In this document: one piece after another, positions 53,053 through 64,000 of the stretch
Numbering within the stretch: position 1 is the first letter of the stretch
Layout: each line of letters starts with the position of its first letter
Assembly: GCA_028641055.1 (NCBI GenBank)
Contig: CM054057.1
Coordinates: 579,935,940 to 579,999,939 of the forward strand
Length of the DNA: 64,000 nucleotides
Source of the DNA: Alopecurus myosuroides
Lineage: Eukaryota > Streptophyta > Magnoliopsida > Poales > Poaceae
Reading direction: 5' to 3'
Notes under the pieces: model-generated
Seen by the model: the letters and a program-made list of their open reading frames with translations, nothing else
Databases searched by the model: none
Told to the model about the DNA's origin: nothing
Program-made: the position numbers and the translations under genes

Positions 53053-56000
53053 ATCTAAAAACCTGATTATACGCAATTTGCTGCACCTGTACCTGCTATT
53101 ATTGCGGCGACAAGGCCGAACCCTTTCAAGGGTGTGGACTATAAGAGGTGGCGCACGAGAGTAGTGCTATGGTTTCAAACCTTGCGCTGCTATGCAGCCA
53201 CCGGGGGCAAGCCTGAGGGCGATCTGAATCCCGCACAGCTGGAGGCTTTTGAGAATATGGACACTATGTTTAAAAGTGCCCTCCTCGGTATTATTAATGA
53301 TTCCATTGTGGATCCCTATATGTCGTTTGATAATGGCAATGATATGTGGGTTGCACTCGAGGCCAAATTTGGAGCCTCGGATGCTGGCAGCGAGTTGTAC
53401 GTCATGGAGCAATTCTATGACTACAGGATGAGTGATGAGCATTCTGTTGTTCAACAGGCTCATGAGAAACAGTCACTCGCTAAAGAATTTGAGCACTTTA
53501 AGTGTATGTTGCCATACAAGTTTGTGGCCGGAGGCATTTTTGCCAAGCTTTCATCTTCATGGAGCAACTTTGCTACTTCTCTGAAACACAAGAGACTGGA
53601 GTTTTCCGTTTCGGACCTCATCGGATCTCTTGATGCGGAAGAGAAGGCTAGAGCAAAGGATACACGTGCTCGAGTTGCTGAGGTAGGTTCTGCTTCCCAT
53701 GTGGTATAGAAGAAACACTACCCGCCAACAAGCCTAAATATAACAAGAAGAAATCCGAGGGTAAAGGCAAACCCGATGGCAAGTTTAAGCCGTCGCACCG
53801 TACCAACTTCAAGAAGAGGAAGGGGTCATGTCACGTTTGTGGTGAACTGACTCATTGGGCTCCAAAACGCCCTTGACGTTATGAGTTGCAGTAGCAGGAG
53901 AATAGTGGCAAGACCGCTAATGTTGTCATGGCTGACACTGAGATGAAGGATTCTAGGTACGGTATAGTTCCTACTATTCTTTGAGTTTGTCATTCACCTG
54001 AATGGTTAATTGGCACAGGTGCCAATGTACATGTTTGTGCTGATGCTTCCATATTCTCTTCTTATCAGGTCACATGGACTTCCCCCGTGCTTATAGGGAA
54101 CGGGTCACATGCTACTGTTCGTGGTGTTGATACGGTCGATCTGAAGTTTACTTCGGGGAAGATCGTGCGACTGAAGAACGTTCATCATGTGCCCTCTATC
54201 AATAAAAATCTCGTCAGCGGTTCACGTCTGTGTCGAGATGGTTTTAAGTTGGTTTTCGAGTCTAATAAAGTTGTATTTTCCAAGTATGGACAATTTATTG
54301 GTAAAGGATATGAGTGCGGAGGCTTGTTCCGCTTATCCTAGTCAGATATTTGCACCAAAGTTATTAATCATGTTTGACACAATAATGATTCTGATGTTTG
54401 GCATTCACGACTTTGTCATATTAATTTTGATTGCATGACGCGATTAGCAAATATGAGTTTAATTCCGAAATTCAATACTATTAAAGGTTCCAAATGTCAA
54501 TTGTGTGTTCAAGCTAAGCAACCTTGCAAATCTGATAAGACGGGGGAGGCGAAAGACTTGGCACCACTAGAACTTATACATTCTGACCTTTGTGAGATGA
54601 ATGGCGTATTAACAAAAGGTGGAAAGAAATATTTCATGACACTTATTGATGACTCCACTAGATATTATTATGTGTATCTTCTGAAATCAAAAGATGAAGC
54701 TCTAACTTATTTCAAGAACTATAAGGCCGAAGCTGAGAACCAACTTGATCGTAAAATTAAACGGCTTAGGTCTGATCATGGTGGAGAATATTTTTCCAAC
54801 GAGTTTAATTCTTTTTGTGCTGAAAACGGTATTATTCACGAGAGGACGCCTTCCTACTCACCTTAGTCAAATGGGGTGGCTGAAAGAAAGAACCGAACGG
54901 TGTCTAATTTGGTTAACTCCATGTTAGATACTTCGGGTCTCTCCAAGGCATGGTGGGGGGAGGCGCTAATGACTGCGTGTCATGTCCTAAACCGAGTTCC
55001 CACAAAGAATAAAACTATTACTCCATTTGAGGAATGGGAAAGGAAAAGGTTGAAACTCTCCTACCTACGTACTTGGGGTTATTTGGCAAAAGTCAATTTA
55101 CCAATTCCCAAAAAGTGCAAACTTGGACCAAAAACTGTAGATTGTGTTCTTCTGGGCTATGCTTTTAATAGTATTGGTTATAGATTCTTGATAGTAAAAT
55201 CTGAGGTATCCGACATGCATGTTGGTACAATTATGGAGTCGAACGATGCGACTTTCTTGGAGAACATATTACCTATGAAGGATATGCCTAGCTCATCAAA
55301 TCAGGAGAAACATGTTTCATCTAGTTAGGAGTTAGCTGAGATTCCTGAACCCACCATTCCGATAGAAGATGTTGAGAATCCCGAGGAGGATGACAATGAA
55401 GTTCCTTTAAGGAGCAAGAGACAGAGGACTGCAAAGTCGTTTGGTAATGATTTCATTGTGTGCCTCATGGATGAGACACCCAGGAGAACGATTTCAAAAG
55501 CCTATGCATCTCTTGATACTGACTACTGGAAGGAGGTTGTCCATTGCAAGATGGATTCCATCTTGACTAACGGGACCTGGGAAATCACTGATCGTCCATA
55601 TGGGTGTAAACCTGTAGGAGTTAAGTGGATGTTCAAGAAAAATCTTAGTCCTGATGATACAATTGAGAAGTAAATTGCAAGGCTTGTGGCCAAGGGTTAT
55701 ACCCAGAAAGAAGGTGAAGACTTCTTTGATAATTACTCACCTGTGGCTAGATTGACCACTATTCGTGTGCTACTTTCACTGATTGCATCGCACGGTCTTC
55801 TCGTTCACCAAATGGACGTTAAGACGGCTTTCCTTAATGGAGAGTTGGACGAGGAAATTTATATGGAGCAGCCAGATGGTTTTGCAGTACCCCATCAAGA
55901 AGGCAAGGTGTGCAAGTTATTGAAATCATTATACGGCCTCAAGCAAGCACCTAAGCAATGGCATGAGAAGTTCGAAAGAACTTTGACTGCTGAAGGCTTT

Positions 56001-57025
56001 GTTGTTAACGAAGCTGCAAGTGTGTGTACTATCGCCATTGTGGGGGCGAGGGAGTTATTCTATGTTCATATGTCGACGACATATTGATCTTTGGGACCAA
56101 TCTTGATTTACTCAAGGAAGTTAAGGATTTCTTATCTCGCTGTTTTGAGATGAAGGATCTAGGAGTAGCTAATGTTATCTTGAACATCAAGCTGCTGAGA
56201 GATGATAATGGTGGGATCACACTGCTTCAGTCTCACTATGTGGAAAAGGTCTTGAGTCCCTTCGGGTATAGTGACTGCAAGCCTTCTTCATCTCCATATG
56301 ATGCTAGTGTGTTGCTTCGAAAGAATCGGCGGATTACTAGAGATCAACGGAGGTATTCTCAGATTATAGCGTCGCTTATGTATTTGGCGAGTGCCACGAG
56401 GCCTGACATCTCTTTTGATGTGAGCAAATTGAGCCGGTTTGTTTCCAATCTGGGAGATGATCATTGGCGTGCGCTTGAGAGAGTTATGCGGTATTTAAAA
56501 GGCACTACGAGCTATGGAATTCACTATACCTGAAACCCGAGGGTTCTGGAAGGATATAGTAATTCTAATTGGACATCTGATGCTGATGAGCTTAAGGACA
56601 CTAGTGGTTATGTTTTTACACTTGGTGGTGGCGCTGTTTCCTGGAAGTCTTGCAAGCAGACCATCTTAACGAGGTCAACTATGGAAGTAGTACTCGCAGC
56701 ATTAGACACAACCACTGTTGAAGCAGAGTGGCTTTGTGATCTCTTGATGGACTTGCCTGTGGTTGTAAAACTAATAACCGCAATCCTAATGAACTGTGAT
56801 AATCAAACTGTGATCATCAAATTGAACATTTCTAAGGATAATGCAAAGTCATCAAGACATGTGAAGAGGAGATTGAAATCTGTCAGGAAATTGAAAAACT
56901 CCGGAGTTATTGCGTTGGATTATATCCAAACATCTATGAACTTGGCAGATCCCTTCACAAAGGGTTTATCATGGAATGTGATAGATAATGCATCGAGGAC
57001 GATGGGTTTGAGACACACGGTATGA
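53053..57025 (+). pseudogene. Copia unit 2 Gag-Pol, uninterrupted but with many stops
   Basis: Gag (GVDYKRWRTRVVLWF to HSVVQQAHEKQSL; TAG at about 53707). Zinc knuckle CHVCGELTHWAPKR, last Cys lost. Protease LIGTGANVHVCAD, with the catalytic Asp replaced by Gly at 54012. Integrase from WHSRLCHINF through LRSDHGGEYFSNEF and ERTPSYSP-stop-SNGVAERKN. RT has [30 protein letters not shown] and YVDDILIFG at 56069, with a frame change near 56030. RNase H and tail reach [11 protein letters not shown]. Stops also lie at about 53874, 54340, 54864, 55326, 55671 and 56531. It is an inactive but complete layout and the best reference for unit 1. Confidence 0.92.
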
Positions 57026-57579
57026 TTTGTCCATAGTGGTAACCCACTCTATGTGATTGGAGATCCCGTGAATTAGGACTGGGAGACAAGTTGTTGGTCG
57101 GCTGAGAGGAGAGTATCCTTATATTTTATCCCACTCCATGAAGATGCAATACTCTCCTAATCTGTATGGTAGGTTGACATTTGTCTTAATGTGTTCCAAG
57201 TGGCTTATTTATATAAGAAGAGACGTGTCCTGCAGAACATCTCCTGAGGTACTGACCTATATGAGTCTGACTGTTAAACGTCGCAGTCTATGAGAATAGG
57301 GTGCTCCCTAATAAACTCATGAAAGGCCTTCGGAGTATGACGCATACGCTCTACCCGCGGGGAAGCCTTGCGGCAACCTAGTATGGGTTCAGACGTTGTT
57401 TGAAACGGGTATCACAGAAAACTTTTAGTTCAAGGCGTAATCCACTATTCAAGTTGTGAACTAGTGTAGCATAATGTTCTAAGTGGAAGTTCAAGTTAAA
57501 AGTCTCCACTAAACACCGGTATATAAACATTGTTTTGGAACTGAGATTATGAGATGTGATAATGACACTTTGAGAGGAT
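57026..57579 (+). other. Copia unit 2 3' non-coding region
   Basis: Homologous to 51545-52099. The tract before the LTR is TTTGAGAGGAT, weaker than in unit 1. No gene. Confidence 0.75.
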
Positions 57580-58542
57580 TGTTGGAATTTTATATGGGCC
57601 ACTCATGTACAGCCCAACTAAGCCCAATGAACATCCTGAAATTTTCATGGCCCATTCATGAATAATACAAGTGGGGAGTGGGGCTAAAGTTTAGTCCCAA
57701 ACTGCTAGTTTGGATAGGATGGAACCACCTTATAAGGTGAGCCATTCTAGCTCATGTATGAGTTGGCAAGGCAAGAGGATAGGTGTGCCACACACGCGTT
57801 CCTCCTCTGCCGCCCACCTCGGCTCGTCACGACACGTCATGATGCGCCGCGGGTTGCGGGAATGAGCCGAGCCGAGAGAGTTTATTTTGCCAGTTGGGAA
57901 AACTTAATGAGTCATATATATAGTAATTAACGGATGCATTAATGCCTAAACCGTTTCCACTTCTTTTGGAACGTGGAACCGAACAGACTCGGACGTGGAG
58001 TCACGCCCAAGTCTCTCCCAGCCTGCAGTATAAATACGCGCATACAGTAAACCCTAGCCGCCACTTCGTCTTATGGTTTCGCACCGTTCCAAACCACTGC
58101 GCCGCAGTTCAAGCCTTCTCCATCCCTCCTTCCGGCGTGCACCGCGAGAAGGGACAGCATGCCTCCGGAACCGCACCTCTTGTGATCCTGTACGGGAGAG
58201 GGGCGATCAGGTTTTTGGGGAGCGCACTCGCGCGACTGTTGACGGCGACTACTTCCCCAACGACGACTGGGTTCTAGATCTCGGCAACCTCGTCATCGAC
58301 GATGACATGGCGACAACGACAACACCGCAACCGGTGCTGCTGCCACTGCACCGTACATATCTCTCTCTCATCTGTACGAGATGTTACTGCAATTCTTTTG
58401 TCTAGTCCTTACTGTAGATTGGATCGGTTTCTCTATTGCACTAGATTTCGATATTTTCATGCTTAGTATAGTTGTTGTTGTCATGTTTTACGTGATGTTA
58501 TTTCGGATTAAATCATATGCTAAATTTCTTATATATTCAACA
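57580..58542 (+). repeat. Copia LTR 3 (963 bp)
   Basis: Third copy, TATAAATA at 58029-58036, several percent diverged from LTR 2 by eye. It is followed by another gag instead of flanking DNA. Confidence 0.85.
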
Positions 58543-59517
58543 ATCCAAAAACCTAATTATAGGCAATTTGATGCACCTGCACCTGCTATTATTGCGGCGA
58601 CAAGGCCGAACCCTTTCCAAGGTGTGGACTATAAGAGATGGCGCACGAGAGCAGTGCTATGGTTTCAAACCTTGCGCTGCTATGCGGCCACCAAGGGCAA
58701 GCCTGAGGGCGATCTCAATCCAGCACAACTGGAGGCTTTTGAGAATGTGGACACTATGTTTAAAAGTGCCCTCCTCGGTATCATTGATGATTCCATTGTG
58801 GATCCCTATATGTCGTTTAATAACAGCAAAGATATGTGGTCTGCACTCGAGGCCAAATTTGGGATCTCGGATGCAGGCAGCGAGCTATATGTCATGGACC
58901 AATTCTATGGCTACGGGATGACTGATGAGCATTCTGTTGTTCAACATGCTCATGAGATACAGTCACTCGCTAAAGAACTTGAGCACTTTAAGTGTATGTT
59001 ACCGAACAAGTTTGTGGCTGGAGGCATTATTGCCAAGCTTCCATCTTCATGGAGCACCTTTGCTACTTCTCTGAAACACAAGAGACAGGAGTTTTCCGTT
59101 TCGGACCACATCGGATCTCTTGATGTGGAAGAGAAGGCGAGAGCAAAGGATACACGTGCTCGGGTTGCTAAGGTAGGTTCTGCTGCCCATGCCGTATAGA
59201 AGAAACACTACCCGCCAAACAAGCCTAAATATAACAAGAAGAAACCCGAGGGTAAAGGCAAACTCGATGGCAAGTTTAAGCCGTCGCACTCTACCAACTT
59301 CAAGAAGAGGAAGGGGTCATGTCACGTTTGTGGTGAACTGACTCATTGGGCTCCAAAATGCCCTAGACATTATGAGTTGCAGCAGCAGGAGAACAACGGC
59401 AAGACCGCTAATGTTGTCATAGCTGACACTGAGATGAAGGATTCTGGGTACAGTATAATTCCTACTATTCTTCATTTTGGCATTCACCTGACAGTTAATT
59501 GACACAGTGATACGTCT
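58543..59517 (+). pseudogene. Copia unit 3 Gag, truncated by a gypsy insertion
   Basis: Gag is open from before 58560 to 59199 (PNPFQGVDYKRWRTRAVLWF ... SLAKELEHFKCMLPNK ... SDHIGSLDVEEKARAK). It then has the same TAG seen in unit 2 (GTATAGAAGAAACAC), whereas unit 1 has CAG. The zinc knuckle CHVCGELTHWAPKC near 59323 is intact. The sequence degenerates in the protease approach (GACAGTTAATTGACACAG) and is cut at 59518. Confidence 0.9.
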
Positions 59518-60885
59518 CAAACGTATCTATAATTTCTGATGTTCCATGTTGATATTATGCCAATTGCTACATGATTTCCGTATGTTTTCCTACGTTTTCT
59601 TATGTTTTCCGGGACTAACCTATTACTGCTGTTTTTGTTTCAGAAAAATTGATTTGGAAATATTCTCGGAATTAGAAAATTCAAAAGCCAGAAGTCCTCA
59701 AAGTCTCTGAAGCATCAAGAAGTCCCGAAGAGCCCCGGAGGGGGGCCACAGGGTGGCCACACCATGGGGTGGCACGGGTCCCCCCTAGCCGCGCCACCTA
59801 GGGGTGTGGGCCTCCTGGCCACCTCCTGGCATCGCCCTTTCGCCCATATATACTCCCCGAGGCATAAACCCTAGGGGAATCGACCTTTTCCGCAAAATAC
59901 ATCTGTAGCTCCGCCGCTGCCACCGACAAGTTTCGGGGGACATATATCTATTTTGGCACCCTGCCGGGATGGGGAAGTGCCCCCGGAAGCCATCTCCTTC
60001 GACTCCACCGCCATCTCCATTGCCGTTGTTGTCTCCTATGATGAGGAGGGAGTAGTTCTCCCCCGGGGCTGAGGGCTCTACCGGTAGCTATGTGGTTCAT
60101 CCCTCTCTCCCATGGTGTGATCTTTATGTCATCATGAGCTTTGTAATCTAGTTGAATAAGTAGATTGATCTTCATCTCTTATGCTACTCAAGTGGTTTTG
60201 TTATCTCCGTAAACACTTTGATCACGGGGTAAAGGTGATAGTGTGTGCACCGTGTGGTTTAGCATGATACTTATATCTTGTGTTGGAAGGTAAAGCTATG
60301 AAATTGTGGCGGTTGTTTACTAATTTATGGCACTCGTAGTGACATTGGAGTGCCCTAGAGAGGGAAGATAGACTTGAGGAGTGATGTTTAAGCCCTACGC
60401 AACGATTAGTGTTCGTTATTTGACCAGAGAGTGGTTCGTAGTAGCATAGTGAAGAAATGATATTTATGCATTCAATTATGTGAGCATTGTTGAGAGTGTC
60501 CACTAGTGAAAGTAGGATCCCTAGGCCTTGTTTCCAAGCATTGAAACACCGTTTTCCTCCTGTTCTGCTACATGTTTGCTTTCTGCCATTTTTATTTCAG
60601 ATTGCTATTATCACTTATTATCATCCATATTACTTGCATTTTACTCTCTCTTCGCCGAACCAGTGCACCTATATACCTGACAGGTCTATTGGGTGTGTTG
60701 GGGACACAAGAGACTTCTTGTATCTTGATTGCAGGGTTGCTTGAGAGGGAAATCTTTGACCTCTACCTCCCCGAGTTCGATAAACCTTGGGTAATCCACT
60801 TAAGGGAAACTTGATGTTGTTCTACAAACCTCTGCACTTGGAGGCCCAACACTGTCTACAAGAATAGAAGCGTGCGTAGACATCA
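59518..60885 (+). repeat. 5' LTR of the TGATACGTCTC gypsy (1368 bp)
   Basis: TGATACGTCTCAAACG...GTAGACATCA, with TGAT/ATCA ends. It is followed by AGCTCTTTTC, the usual spacer before the primer site in this group. The 3' copy is not in the window, so no age can be given. Confidence 0.85.
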
Positions 60886-60893
60886 AGCTCTTT

Positions 60894-60916
60894 TCTAGAG
60901 CATTTGCCGGGGAGGT
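60894..60916 (+). other. Degenerate primer-binding site
   Basis: TTCTAGAGCATTTGCCGGGGAGG stands where the gypsy array has TTCTGGCGCCGTTGCCGGGGAG. The first part of the site, which pairs with the tRNA 3' end, is changed (TGGCGCCG to TAGAGCAT). Confidence 0.7.
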
Positions 60917-61060
60917 AAGGTAAAAGGTACTCACATCCTCGGGTGTGAGTGCTCGGAGTTATTTCCTTTAGATTCTGCAATTATATCTTTTTGTTTCTTG
61001 TTTTCACTGGTTAGGCTTATTTTTACTCGCTTCTTGTTTTCATTTTTACTAGTAGTCTTA

Positions 61061-61844
61061 ATGGAAAATAACAAAAATATGAGAGAGCTTTATAATATAT
61101 ATCTTGAGTTAGGACATGAAGTGTTTGAAGAGAAAATTAAAAAAACCTATGGAACTTTATTTGCATGCTAGTAGCAATGTTATTAGTATGAACTCTTTAA
61201 ACACCATTATTGCTAATGCTATGGAAAATTCTAAGCTTGGGGAAGCTAGTTTTGATGAATATGATATTTTTAGTCCCCAAAGTTTTGAGGAGGAAATTTT
61301 TTTTGATGATACTTTGCCTCCAATATATGATGATTATAATGATTGTGGTATTCTAGTTCCACCTGTTTACAATAGTGAATATGATATTTTCAGTCCACCT
61401 ACTATTGAGGAGAAAATTAATTATGATTACAATATGCCTCCTATATTTAATGATTATGGTGATGAGAATAATAATGATAGCTATTTTGTTGAATTTGCTC
61501 CCACTACTATTAATAAGAATGACTATGCTTATGGGGAGAGTATTAATTCTTTTATGCATGTGGCTCATGATAGGAATGTTTTATGTGATAGCTATATTGT
61601 TAATTTTATTCATGATGCTACTGAAAGTTATTATGAGAGAGGGAAACATGGTTTTATGTATCTCAATAATATTAATTTTCCCCTCTTTATGTTGGAAATT
61701 TTGAAGTTGCACTTGTTTTGCTTTCCTATGCTCGCTGCTTTGTGCTTTCATGACTTGTTCTCCTACAAGATTATTTTTCATAGGAAGTGGGTTAGACTTA
61801 AATGTGTTTTATATTGCTTCTTGATGCTCTCTTATTGTGCTTAA
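61061..61844 (+). pseudogene. Uncharacterised ORF of grass gypsy elements, frameshifted
   Basis: ATG at 61061 gives MENNKNMRELYNIYLELGH and then shifts at an A-run near 61140. The remaining 230 codons are open in the other frame: KPMELYLHASSNVISMNSL, two acidic repeats of EYDIFSPQSFEEEIFFDD / EYDIFSPPTIEEKINYD type, YFVEFAPTTINKNDYAY, and a hydrophobic C-terminus (FPLFMLEILKLHLFCFPML) that could be a membrane segment. The family recurs in grass genomes, but I know of no function and see no Gag or enzyme motif. Confidence 0.7.
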
Positions 61845-64000
61845 ACTCTTATTTCTTATGTGAGAATCTTCTCAAATTATCATGCCTAGCTAAAAGGCTT
61901 TAAAGAAAAGCGCTAGCGGGAGACAACCCGTCTTATTTCTCCGTTTTCAAACCATTTTCCTTCGTTTTATTTTGTGTGCATTGCACCTTGGTGTTGTCTA
62001 TTTCCTTAGCAACCCCGCAGTTTCTTTTCTTTTGTGTCTTTGTTGAGCCAAGTAAAGTCTCTAGTGGAAAGTTGAAGCTATATTCCGGATTTCTGCGCAG
62101 GAAAATCACAGAAAATTCAAAATGACCTGAGCGTTTTTGTGCTTAATCCTGAGTTATATATGCAAATTTTCTTAGAAGACCACTTTTTGATTTGAGCAAC
62201 AGAATATTTTTGAAAAATCGGTCTTCACCTGTTGTTCTGTTCTGACAGATTTTTGTTGTCCTTCCGTTAAAAACCACAGAAAATTCAAAATGACCTGAGC
62301 GTTTTTGTGCTTAATCCTGAGTTATATATGCAAATTTTCTTAGAAGACCACTTTTTGATTTGAGCAACAGAATATTTTTGAAAAAATCGATCTTCACCTG
62401 TTGTTCTGTTCTGACAGATTTCTGTCATTTATCGCATTTGCATCTTAATCTCTTTCTTTTGGTGTTATTTTGAGAAAAATAGTTTTTAAAGAAGTTGTGA
62501 CAGTAGCTAATGTGTTTTTGAGTGTTAGACTTGTGTTGAAGCTGAACCATGTGAATTTATTATTTCAATTGCACTAACGTTGCTAATGAAGATTGTGAGA
62601 ATTTTGATGTGAAGGAAGTTTTCAAGGGTCAAGAGAAGAGGATGATATGATGTGATCAAGAAGAGTGAAAATCCTAAGCTTGGGGATGCCCCGGTGGTAC
62701 ATCCAAGCAAATTCCAAGAAGACTCAAGCATCTAAGCTTGGGGATGCCCAAGGCATCCCCTTCTTCATCAACAAATTATCAGGTCACTTCTAGTGAAACT
62801 ATATTTTTATTCGGTCGTATCTTATGTGCTCTACTTGGAGCCTCTTTTATTTTTGTTTTCAGTTTGTTTGGTTTTATTTGCTTTAATAAATGGATGGATC
62901 TTATCATACTTGCGTGGGAGATAGACACGCTCCATTTTCATTGCTTAGAACACTCTAGTTTTTATTCTTATTGTTCTGTGAGTGTTCACTTTTTGCTATT
63001 ACTGTATTAGCCTTCGTTTTCATTGATCTCTTATTCAGAGCTGTTAGCTTCTGTAGTTAGGTGGTTCTCATATGTGTGCTTTGTTGGGAATATAAATGCT
63101 TATGTGGTAGTTGGTATAGTGGAAAAATTCGCATGGTCTTGTAGATCACTAAACTGCTTCACTTGAATCACTGATGTTGTTTTGAGATATTAATTTGCTT
63201 AATGGATAAACGAGAAGGACTAGTAAGTAGAAACTTTTAATGGTTGCTCTAAGAAACTTGAAACTATGCCACACTTAAATTACCAGCTGATAGAAACAAT
63301 GGTATATGATTGCTACGAGTGATACATTTCTGATCGGACTTTTGTTACGCGCTACAGTCGAGGTAGCTAACCGTGACTTGTCACTGCCACAGACCCTCTT
63401 GGAGTGATTTGCACTTTGCCTTGTAAGATGATTTGCTTGCTGTAATCTTTTAACTTGTGATTCTATGTTGCGGTTCCTGTCACTTCCACCATCCATATTT
63501 GCTAGCCTCTTCGGTACTGTGCATTGCCCTTTCTCACATTGAGAGTTGGTGCAAACTTCGCCAGTGCATTCAAATCTCGTGGGAGGACTTTGTTCTCCTA
63601 CATGTAAACCCATATATTCTTCCTCAAAACAGCCACCATACCTACCTATCATGGAATTTCCATAGCCATTCCGAGATATATTGTTGCACAACATCCACCT
63701 CCATTATGTTACTTGATGATCAACATCATGGTTATTTATGCATACTGCTACACTGGCAGGAGCATGTAGTTAGAGACATCAGAGATATTTAATTATGAGT
63801 TATGACTACTAAAAGTGTGATGATTCATTGTAATATAGGATGTTGCCCCTACCGGTGAGGATATATAAAATATAAAATAAAATAAAATGAAAAGGCCCAA
63901 AAAGAAAAAAAAAGGACCAAAGAGAGAATAAAGAGATAGGGGGCGCATCACTATCCTTTTTACCACACTTGTTCTTAATGTTTGGCACCAATACTTCAGT
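61845..64000 (+). other. Non-coding internal region of the gypsy element
   Basis: Holds a tandem duplication (62107-62422), AAGCTTGGGGATGCC twice (about 62676 and 62733), and an AT/purine-rich stretch (63860-63935). Short frames on both strands (for example minus 63275-63694) have no recognised domain. Confidence 0.6.
62107..62422 (+). repeat. 168-bp tandem duplication
   Basis: CACAGAAAATTCAAAATGAC starts copies at 62107 and 62275. The copies are nearly identical through CTGTTGTTCTGTTCTGACAG. The second lacks the last few bases of the period. Confidence 0.95.

Larger units (their letters stand above)
20256..59517 (+). mobile_element. Copia tandem array: three LTRs and three internal regions
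   Basis: LTRs at 20256, 52100 and 57580 all begin TGTTGGAATTTTATATGG. Internal region 1 is split into 21186-21750, 35658-37356, 47319-48262 and 50767-52099 by three later insertions. Internal region 2 (53053-57579) is uninterrupted. Internal region 3 (58543-59517) is cut by a gypsy element. Neighbouring units share LTRs, so this is LTR-int-LTR-int-LTR-int rather than separate insertions. The right end is not in the window. Confidence 0.88.
59518..64000 (+). mobile_element. Gypsy element of the TGATACGTCTC type (continues past the window)
   Basis: 5' LTR at 59518-60885, a primer-site remnant, a known type of uncharacterised ORF, then long non-coding sequence with the GCTTGGGGATGCC motifs typical of grass elements with this primer site. 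No reverse transcriptase or integrase is visible in the 3.1 kb present. Confidence 0.85.

Noticed and set aside
63275..63694. 139-codon minus-strand frame at the right edge
   Set aside because: It lies antisense to gypsy internal sequence with no matching domain. The frame may be chance, and I have no constraint evidence.

Overview
This window is intergenic DNA from a large plant genome, almost certainly a cool-season grass (Pooideae, e.g. Triticeae/Poeae type). The evidence is the repeat content: CACTA DNA transposons with grass-type termini and TNP2/DUF4218/DUF4216 transposases, captured AP2-like and WRN-type exonuclease genes, a Ulp1-like protease gene, gypsy elements with the TGGCGCCGTTGCCGGGGAG primer site, and an LTR beginning TGATACGTCTC. 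The species cannot be fixed from sequence alone. I found no host single-copy gene, RNA gene or CRISPR array.

Layout. (1) 1-17107 is a stack of CACTA elements. Element A (ends 5456) carries a + strand TNP2 relic, an AP2-like pseudogene and a minus-strand 3'-5' exonuclease pseudogene. Element B (5457-11386) carries a short unknown ORF and a multi-exon transposase-associated/Ulp1-protease gene. B is inserted into the TNP2 gene of element C (to 15048, minus strand), and C is inserted into the TNP2 gene of element D (to 17107, minus strand). (2) 17108-20255 holds a weak copia gag scrap, a 5'-truncated LINE and about 1 kb of unrecognised sequence. (3) 20256-59517 is a copia retrotransposon tandem array, LTR-internal-LTR-internal-LTR-internal. 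Its first internal region is split by three insertions, each with a 5-bp target duplication. These are a minus-strand gag-protease-only gypsy that is itself a tandem array of 3 LTRs and 2 internals (21751-35657, GACCT), a Tat-like gypsy with 478-bp LTRs (37357-47318, AACAT), and a small minus-strand relative of the latter (48263-50766, GGTCT). (4) 59518-64000 is a gypsy element of the TGATACGTCTC type inserted in the third copia gag; it runs off the window.

How it works together. Almost every coding region is transposon-derived and broken. The two longest open frames are the TNP2 of element C (truncated by element B) and the Gag-protease of the Tat-like element. That Tat-like element is the youngest datable insertion: its LTRs differ at only 3 of 478 positions. 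It has lost nearly all of pol but keeps a spliced antisense ORF before the 3' LTR, and its Gag frame is open from an ATG inside the LTR across the primer-binding site. The most interesting signals are the tandem array nested within a tandem array, the LTR-encoded Gag start, the retained antisense ORF in a pol-less element, and the captured-gene cargo of the CACTAs. I see no evidence for a wholly new system beyond these.
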